DNA of 11,146 nt from Caryophanales bacterium (GTDB lineage Bacteria > Bacillota_I > Bacilli_A > RFN20 > CAG-826): the NCBI GenBank assembly GCA_028723545.1, contig JAQYER010000018.1:1-11146 (forward strand). Direction: 5' to 3'. Every line of letters starts with the position of its first letter. Position 1 is the stretch's first letter. Below, in pieces: positions 6,181-11,146 of the stretch. The translations under genes and the position numbers were made by a program. The notes beneath the pieces were generated by a model. It had not been told where the DNA came from and searched no databases. It saw only the letters and a list, made by a program, of their open reading frames with translations.

Positions 6181-8562
6181 TTATTTCCTTAATGTAGCTT
6201 GGAATTTCTTTTCTAGATTAGCGATTATTTTTGTTTCAACATTATTAATTTCATCACTTGTTAATGTTTTTTCATTGTTTCCATAAATAATTGAAATCGC
6301 TAAAGAAACATAACCAGATTCAACATGTTCACCTTTATAAACATCAAACACTTCAGCGTTTTTAATTAAATTACGATTAGTTGATTTGATTTCTTTAATA
6401 ATGTCTTCACTATTGATGTTATCTTTAACAACGATTGCTAAATCGTGACTGACAGTTGGGAATTTTGAAATTGGAGACATTTTCTTTAATCCAGTTGGAG
6501 TATTGAAAATTGTTTCAAGGTCTAATTCTAAAACGATTGGTGAATTTTTTAATGAATATTTTTTCAAAATAGTTGGATGAAGTTCACCAAATACACCGAT
6601 ATTTTTACCTTGTAAAATAATATTTGCAGATTTACCAGGATGGAATTCTTTTTCGTTTGAACGCACAAATGTATATCGATTTGGTTCGATATTAAAGCAT
6701 TTAAATATTCCTTCCACTAATCCTTTCATATGATAAAAATTATATGGTTCAGATATAAGTCTGCCTTCGCGAAGATTTAGTCCATTAAGAATGATTGCTA
6801 AATGAATTGATTTATGATTAACCGAATATAAATCAGATACTTCAAAGAATGATAAATTTGATTCACCATGATTTAAATTATATTCAAGAACATTCATTAA
6901 TGATGGAAGAATATTTGTTCTAACATATTCATGTTCATCGGTTAATGGATGCATGATGTGATAACTTTCATCTTTATTTAAAATATTGAAAGCATTGACT
7001 TCTTCTTTTCTAATTAATGAATATGTTAATTGTTCATCAAGACCACAATTTCTTAAATAATCGCGAACAATTCGCTTATTAAATACATTCTCATCTAATT
7101 TACCAACGCTTAATTTTGCGCTTGGTAATTCAGAAACAACATTATCAAATCCTAAAATTCGGATGACTTCTTCGCTTAAATCAGCTTTATCTAAAATATC
7201 AATACGTTGGAATGGAACTTTAACGGTCAATAAACCATCTTCATTAACTACATCTAAATGAGCTCTTTCAAGAGCGTTAATAATTTGTTCATCACTAAAA
7301 GTCGTGCCTAAACGATTATTAATATATGAGATTGGGCAAGATAAAATTGTTTGTTTAATTTCTTTTTCTAAATAAGTTTTTGTTTTAGAAATTTCTGATG
7401 CATCACATAGTGATGATAATAAATCCACAGTTAAATCCATAACATAATCATATTGATTTGGATTAATTCCTTTAACAAAACGCATTGATGAATCGGAAGA
7501 TAAATTAAGTCTAATTGAAGTTCTTCTAATTGACGCGAAATCAAAATTTGCCGCTTCAATAACGATATTTTTAGTATTTTCATCAACCGCACATTCAAGT
7601 GAACCCATTACCCCACCTAAACACATCACGCGATTATTAGAAGTAATTACAATATCACCTTTTTGCAATTTATATGTTTTTTCATCTAACGCAATAAAAT
7701 CACCTTCATAATCGTCTCTTACAATTAATTCATTTTTAGGCAATTTATCGAGGTCATACATATGAAGAGGTTGACCAGTTAAAAGCATAATGTAGTTTCC
7801 AATATCAACAACATTATTAATTGAACGAATTCCTTCAGATTGAAGAATTTGTTTTAACCATTTTGGTGATGGTTTAGTCTTAATATTTCTTACAACTCGG
7901 CCAGAAAATTGTGAACATAATTTTGTTTCAGAATTAATAATTAAATCATTTTCAACGAGTTCATGTTGACTAGGAACAGGTAAATTAATATCGCGTTCAA
8001 ATAATGTTTTAATTTCTCTAGCGACGTTAATCATCGCATTGCAATCAGAACGGTTCGCTAATAATTTAAGATCTAAGACAACATCATCTAAACCGAATAA
8101 TTCTAAGACATTTGTGCTTCCGACTGCGACTTCATCGTTAACTTCTTCAATGCCGTTAATTTGTTCATCACGTAAATATTTTGCTTCAACGCCAAGTTCT
8201 AATAATGAACAAAGCATGCCATTTGATTCATATCCACGAATTTTTCCTTTTTTAATTGTTCCACCTGGAAGAGTTGCACCATCTAACGCGACAATAACTT
8301 TTAATCCAACGCGAACATTAGGCGCTCCGCAAACAATATCTAAAACATTATCACCTACATTAACTTTACATAAATGTAAATGATCACTATTAGGCATATT
8401 TTCACATTCAACTACTTGACCGATAACTAAATTAGTGGCAATTGAACCTTTTTCAATTGATTCAACTTCAACCCCGGCAAAAGTTAATCGATCAGCGATT
8501 TGTTCAGGAGTTAATCCATCAATATTTACAAATTGTTTTAACCAATTTAATGATACTTTCAT
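6181..8562 (-). CDS. pheT: Phenylalanine--tRNA ligase beta subunit
   Basis: This is the beta subunit of the alpha2-beta2 phenylalanyl-tRNA synthetase, which binds tRNA-Phe and hydrolyses mischarged Tyr-tRNA-Phe. The 793 residues match bacterial PheT. Domains in order: N-terminal KVSLNWLKQFV, an EMAP/OB tRNA-binding domain at about 42-155 (LVIGQVVECENMPNSDHL, CGAPNVRVGLKV, GMLCSLLELGV), the B3/B4 editing domain (about 210-380, with INNVVDIGNYIMLLTGQPLHMYD), a B5 domain with RLGTTFSDEQI, the catalytic-like core (SEEVIRILGFDNV, then LDEQLTYSLI), and a C-terminal ferredoxin-like anticodon-binding domain (about 700-793, FPTVSHDLAIVV). The ATG has AGGAGG 8 nt upstream. It lies 19 nt after pheS and shares the T-box control of that gene. 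Confidence 0.99.
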   Translation of the reverse strand: MKVSLNWLKQFVNIDGLTPEQIADRLTFAGVEVESIEKGSIATNLVIGQVVECENMPNSDHLHLCKVNVGDNVLDIVCGAPNVRVGLKVIVALDGATLPGGTIKKGKIRGYESNGMLCSLLELGVEAKYLRDEQINGIEEVNDEVAVGSTNVLELFGLDDVVLDLKLLANRSDCNAMINVAREIKTLFERDINLPVPSQHELVENDLIINSETKLCSQFSGRVVRNIKTKPSPKWLKQILQSEGIRSINNVVDIGNYIMLLTGQPLHMYDLDKLPKNELIVRDDYEGDFIALDEKTYKLQKGDIVITSNNRVMCLGGVMGSLECAVDENTKNIVIEAANFDFASIRRTSIRLNLSSDSSMRFVKGINPNQYDYVMDLTVDLLSSLCDASEISKTKTYLEKEIKQTILSCPISYINNRLGTTFSDEQIINALERAHLDVVNEDGLLTVKVPFQRIDILDKADLSEEVIRILGFDNVVSELPSAKLSVGKLDENVFNKRIVRDYLRNCGLDEQLTYSLIRKEEVNAFNILNKDESYHIMHPLTDEHEYVRTNILPSLMNVLEYNLNHGESNLSFFEVSDLYSVNHKSIHLAIILNGLNLREGRLISEPYNFYHMKGLVEGIFKCFNIEPNRYTFVRSNEKEFHPGKSANIILQGKNIGVFGELHPTILKKYSLKNSPIVLELDLETIFNTPTGLKKMSPISKFPTVSHDLAIVVKDNINSEDIIKEIKSTNRNLIKNAEVFDVYKGEHVESGYVSLAISIIYGNNEKTLTSDEINNVETKIIANLEKKFQATLRK

Positions 8563-8581
8563 TATTTTTTCCTCCTAAATA

Positions 8582-9619
8582 TTAATTTCTTTTGAATTGT
8601 TTGATGAAACGAACATCGCCAGTATATATGCGGCGAATATCATCAATGCCATATCGAAGCATTGCCACTCTTTCAATACCAATACCGAAAGCAAATCCTG
8701 AATATACATCAGGGTCATAACCAGCCATTTTTAAAACATTTGGATGAACCATACCAGCACCTAAAATTTCAATATAGCCAGTACCTTTACATGTTGGACA
8801 GCCTTTTCCTTTACATTCCATACATGAAATATCAACTTCAACTGATGGTTCAGTAAATGGGAAATATGATCCACGGAAACGGACTTCACGCTTTTCACCA
8901 AACATTTTTCTTAATACTAATTCAAGAGTGGCTTTTAAATTGCCTAAATTAATGTTTTTATCGACTACTAATCCTTCAACTTGGCCAAATTGATGAGAGT
9001 GAGTAACATCATCGTCATCTCTTCTAAAACATTTTCCTGGACACACAATACGGAGTGGTTTGCCATTCGCTTTATCCATCGCATGAGCTTGAGCAGGAGA
9101 AGTATGAGTTCTTAATAATGTTGTTGGATTAATATAAAAACTATCTTGCATTTCACGAGCTGGGTGATTAGCAGGAATATTCATTCTTTCGAAATTATAA
9201 TAATCAGTTTCAACATCTGGTCCTTCAACAATTTCATAGCCCATTGAAACAAAGATGTCCATTATTTCATCTTGAATTTGATAAAAAGGATTAATTCCTC
9301 CTAATTGATAATTCATTCCAGGAAGAGTGATATCAATTGATTCTTTTTCTAATTTTTCTTTAATCAATAATTCGTTTAAATAATTTAATTTTTCATTGTA
9401 TTTGGTGTTAATTTCATTTCGAGCGTTATTCATCGCTTGTCCAAATAAAATCTTATCTTCATTATTTAAATTACGAATTAAAGACATCATTGAATTTAAT
9501 TCTGATTTTTTTGAAAGATGAGTTTCTTGAACTGTTTTGAGTTCATTGACATTTGAAGCGTTTTCAATTAAAGAAATAATTTTTTCTTTAAGTGCTTGAA
9601 CTTTTTCTATTTCTTCCAT
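8582..9619 (-). CDS. pheS: Phenylalanine--tRNA ligase alpha subunit
   Basis: This is the catalytic alpha subunit, which forms Phe-AMP and charges tRNA-Phe. The 345 residues are the usual length. An N-terminal coiled-coil arm (1-90) that contacts tRNA precedes the class II catalytic core: motif 1 region GGINPFYQIQDEI (107-119) with MGYEIVEGPDVETDYYNF, motif 2 region LRTHTSPAQAHAM (169-181) with CFRRDDDDVTHSHQFGQVEG (197-216), and motif 3 FGIGIERVAML (311-321). Residues 266-277 contain C-x2-C-x4-C-x2-C, as in other Bacillota PheS proteins. ATG 9619 has AGGAG upstream within the sequence that follows the T-box terminator. Expression should rise when uncharged tRNA-Phe accumulates. Confidence 0.99.
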   Translation of the reverse strand: MEEIEKVQALKEKIISLIENASNVNELKTVQETHLSKKSELNSMMSLIRNLNNEDKILFGQAMNNARNEINTKYNEKLNYLNELLIKEKLEKESIDITLPGMNYQLGGINPFYQIQDEIMDIFVSMGYEIVEGPDVETDYYNFERMNIPANHPAREMQDSFYINPTTLLRTHTSPAQAHAMDKANGKPLRIVCPGKCFRRDDDDVTHSHQFGQVEGLVVDKNINLGNLKATLELVLRKMFGEKREVRFRGSYFPFTEPSVEVDISCMECKGKGCPTCKGTGYIEILGAGMVHPNVLKMAGYDPDVYSGFAFGIGIERVAMLRYGIDDIRRIYTGDVRFIKQFKRN

Positions 9620-9643
9620 TTTTATCTCCTTTTTTTATAAAAT

Positions 9644-9681
9644 AAAAAGCACCAACAAGGAACGAATTTCTCCGTGGTGCC
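9644..9681 (-). terminator. T-box transcription attenuator
   Basis: GCACCA (9680-9675) pairs with TGGTGC (9654-9649), with a possible outer G-U pair, and is followed by TTTTTATTTT. The 5' arm overlaps the UGGNACC T-box bulge, so terminator and antiterminator are mutually exclusive. The 20-nt loop contains the sequence complementary to the specifier region. Confidence 0.88.
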
Positions 9682-9778
9682 ATCCTTATTCAATTAATAT
9701 TATATTAATCGCTCTTAATTATTATCTTAACGGGATAAGCGTGGTCATCTACCATTGCTCCGAGGTGAATTCGTTCCT
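9658..9778. repeat. 11-bp inverted repeat linking the T-box specifier region and terminator loop
   Basis: On the minus strand AGGAACGAATT (9778-9768) is perfectly complementary to AATTCGTTCCT (9668-9658), 99 nt later. The first copy holds the 3' arm of the stem I helix plus the first two bases of the UUC specifier; the second lies wholly in the terminator loop. Confidence 0.9.
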
Positions 9779-9858
9779 ACTATTTAATGTGGGTTCCACT
9801 ATTCCACATCTCCCTATAAAATAGTTGAGGAATTACTACTTCTCTTCAACGCGTAATT

Positions 9859-9888
9859 ATTATATCAAATGAATTTAAAAATAGTTAA
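9859..9888 (-). promoter_or_regulatory. Promoter of the T-box-pheST-DUF177 operon
   Basis: TTAACT (9888-9883) and TATAAT (9864-9859) are separated by 18 nt, with TG at 9867-9866 forming an extended -10 (TGATATAAT). The -35 matches four of six consensus bases. Transcription would start near 9852, at the 5' edge of the T-box leader. Confidence 0.8.
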
Positions 9889-9894
9889 CTATTT
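9879..9894. repeat. Perfect 16-bp palindrome overlapping the pheST -35 box
   Basis: AAATAGTTAACTATTT is fully self-complementary and, on the minus strand, runs into further T residues. It could end transcription of the methyltransferase gene whose stop is 12 nt upstream (weak, AT-rich stem), or be an operator over the -35 hexamer. The sequence does not decide. Confidence 0.5.
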
Positions 9895-9905
9895 ATAAAA
9901 ATAAC

Positions 9906-10634
9906 TTATTTAAAATGATATAAAACAATTCCAGATGCCACTCCGACATTTAAAGAATCGATATTGTCCATTTCAATTCTAATTTTAACGTCTGAATTAT
10001 CTAATATGGTATTAGACACTCCTCTTGCTTCATTTCCAAATACTAATATTTCTTTATCGAATTTTGGGCATTTTTCTAACGGAATTGAATCTCTTAATGA
10101 AGTAGAAATAATTTTATATCCTTCTTCTTTTAATTTATAAATAAGATTATTGTCATCATTTAATACATTAATTTTAAATATTGCGCCTTGTGAAGCTTGA
10201 ATTACTTTTTCATTAAAAATTGAAACGCAGTTGCTAGAGACAATAACATCAAAATAAGAGAACGCTAAAGCGGTTCTTAATATTGTGCCCATATTTCCTG
10301 GATCAGCAATATCATCTAAATAAATAATTTTATTTGATTTAATTGGTTCATTTTCTTTGATTTTACAAACAGTAACAATTCCTTGAGGATTTTTGTTTTT
10401 TGAGATTTTTTGTAATATTTCTTCATTAATAATATATTGATTAATATTTTCTGGAAGTGATTCAATGACGTTAAGCGTATAAATTTCAATGATTGAATTA
10501 GATAATTTAGCCATTTCAAAAAGGTGAAAACCTTCAACAATAAATGCTTTTCTTATTTTTCTTTCTTTTGAATCATATAATTTGATTAATTGTTTAATTT
10601 TATCGTTTTGACGTGAATTAATTTGATAAATCAT
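9906..10634 (-). CDS. SpoU/TrmH-family RNA 2'-O-methyltransferase (RlmP/YsgA-like)
   Basis: SPOUT-fold enzymes of this family transfer a methyl group from S-adenosylmethionine to a ribose 2'-OH in rRNA or tRNA. The 242-residue product has an N-terminal substrate-binding subdomain (about 23-93, RKAFIVEGFHLFEMA) and the three SpoU motifs: motif 1 LDDIADPGNMGTILRTA (106-122, with N114 and R120), motif 2 LVFGNEARGVS (197-207, with E202) and motif 3 RIEMDNIDSLNVGVASGI (219-236, with S227, N229). Its place directly before the pheST operon is that of B. subtilis ysgA, whose product RlmP methylates a 23S rRNA guanosine; that specific role here is inferred from synteny. Start ATG overlaps the upstream stop (ATGA), with AAAGGA 8 nt before it. 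Confidence 0.93.
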   Translation of the reverse strand: MIYQINSRQNDKIKQLIKLYDSKERKIRKAFIVEGFHLFEMAKLSNSIIEIYTLNVIESLPENINQYIINEEILQKISKNKNPQGIVTVCKIKENEPIKSNKIIYLDDIADPGNMGTILRTALAFSYFDVIVSSNCVSIFNEKVIQASQGAIFKINVLNDDNNLIYKLKEEGYKIISTSLRDSIPLEKCPKFDKEILVFGNEARGVSNTILDNSDVKIRIEMDNIDSLNVGVASGIVLYHFK

Positions 10635-11146
10635 TGAAATATTCCTTTCGATAATTTGTAACGGTATTTTTGATAATTAGGACAATAATAATTTAATTCT
10701 TGATGAAATCCAAATTGATGATCTTTATATTTGTCATGACATAATTCATGGATAACAACCGATTCAATTATTTCGAGAGAATAATGAACAAGATTTAAAG
10801 AATAATTAATACGATGAGTTAATGATGAATTAGATCCCCATCTCGATTTCATTTTTCTTACAGAAACTTGATATGGAATATTAATATTCATTTTTGTTTC
10901 GTTAATTCTAGTTAACTTCACTACTTCATTTAACAATAATCTTTTCAACACTTTATTTAATTGTTCTTCTTGAATTGGAAATTGTTCACGAGGATATTTA
11001 ATTCCAAATATATAAATATATTCGGAAGTTATTGGCAATTCTTTGTTACGATTTTTTTCATATCGAGAAATTAATTTTAAAGCATATTGATTTAAAGAAG
11101 ATAAACAATAACTATCTAAACAATATCTTGGAGCGGATATATGAAA
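10631..11146 (-). CDS. YgjP/DUF45-type zinc metallopeptidase, N-terminus beyond the window
   Basis: The frame is open from the right edge to a TGA at 10631-10633, showing 171 C-terminal residues. A TTG at 11038 is in frame, but coding continues upstream of it without a stop. The upstream part (HISAPRYCLDSYCLSSLNQYA) resembles the region of the family that reads roughly 'rvraP...s...l..fi..k', so the true start is outside. The C-terminal half shows the DUF45 signature SVRKMKSRWGSNSS followed by IESVVIHELCH. HELCH is encoded at 10736-10750 and supplies two zinc His and the catalytic Glu; the His in KDHQFGFHQ is the probable third ligand. CPNYQKYRYKL closes the domain as in relatives (wEkYCPdYke type). 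Cellular role of this family is poorly known. No signal peptide can be judged. Confidence 0.9.
   Translation of the reverse strand, partial: FHISAPRYCLDSYCLSSLNQYALKLISRYEKNRNKELPITSEYIYIFGIKYPREQFPIQEEQLNKVLKRLLLNEVVKLTRINETKMNINIPYQVSVRKMKSRWGSNSSLTHRINYSLNLVHYSLEIIESVVIHELCHDKYKDHQFGFHQELNYYCPNYQKYRYKLSKGIFQ

Larger units (their letters stand above)
9640..9852 (-). promoter_or_regulatory. T-box riboswitch (tRNA-Phe) leader of pheST
   Basis: This explains most of the 286-nt gap before pheS. On the minus strand, stem I is formed by TTCCT-caa-CTATTT with AAATAG-t-AGGAA and capped by an ATGTGG/CCACAT hairpin. GAGAAGTAGTAA lies on the 5' side of the specifier loop, as usual. After AGGAA comes CGAATTCACC with TTC (9769-9767), a Phe codon followed by A, the expected specifier. 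A TGGT/ACCA hairpin and a CGCTTATC-type stem follow. The conserved T-box bulge AAGGATGGCACCACGG is at 9687-9672 with UGGC at 9682-9679. Uncharged tRNA-Phe would stabilise the antiterminator; otherwise the terminator at 9644-9681 forms. Confidence 0.95.

Noticed and set aside
8039..8383. 114-residue plus-strand frame
   Set aside because: It lies antisense to the tRNA-binding domain of pheT and has no recognisable features or ribosome site.
9693..9709. AT palindrome around ATTAATATAATATTAAT as an operator
   Set aside because: It lies inside the T-box leader between stem III and the antiterminator and is more simply a leader hairpin or low-complexity AT sequence.
10631..11038. Complete 135-residue metallopeptidase starting with TTG at 11038
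   Set aside because: The frame stays open to the right edge and the upstream residues resemble the family, so the gene is partial in this window.
1..11146. Mycoplasma-type genetic code (UGA as Trp)
   Set aside because: UGA ends rsmH and the metallopeptidase at ATGA overlaps, Trp is encoded by UGG, and no gene is broken by in-frame UGA.

Overview
This is an AT-rich chromosomal segment in which every recognisable gene lies on the minus strand; it is described here in transcription order, from the right edge to the left. The organism looks like a low-GC Bacillota member close to the wall-less or wall-reduced lineages (Mollicutes-like Bacilli, for example Acholeplasma/RF39-type or Erysipelotrichia relatives). 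The reasons are AT-rich codon use, a T-box-controlled pheST operon preceded by a SpoU-family methyltransferase (a Bacillota order), and a division cluster reduced to mraZ-rsmH-(small membrane protein)-ftsA-ftsZ with no murein-synthesis genes between them. UGA is used as a stop at two ATGA overlaps and no gene needs UGA as Trp, so the standard bacterial code applies rather than the Mycoplasma code. The taxon is inferred; no rRNA marker is present.

Right part (11146 to 9906): the C-terminal part of a YgjP/DUF45-type zinc metallopeptidase enters from beyond the right edge and overlaps by ATGA a SpoU/TrmH-family RNA 2'-O-methyltransferase resembling RlmP/YsgA. Middle part (9888 to 5622): an extended -10 promoter drives a phenylalanine T-box leader with an intrinsic terminator, then pheS, pheT and a DUF177 (YceD-like) gene, closed by a strong hairpin terminator. 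The T-box leader contains an 11-base perfect complementarity between the specifier region and the terminator loop, which is the least expected feature here.

Left part (5519 to 1): a promoter and a tandem 10-bp MraZ-type operator precede mraZ, rsmH and a 53-residue single-pass membrane protein in the ftsL position. A terminator-like hairpin abuts a putative promoter just before a divergent ftsA, followed by ftsZ. Overlapping the ftsZ stop is a TTG-initiated open frame that runs off the left edge. It encodes a lipoprotein with an endonuclease I (EndA/Vvn-type) catalytic domain.

Together the genes cover translation (Phe-tRNA synthetase, rRNA modification, ribosome-linked DUF177), cell division (FtsZ with a motif-poor FtsA and a tiny FtsL-like partner) and, unusually attached to the division operon, a surface nuclease probably used to degrade external DNA or RNA for nucleotide uptake.
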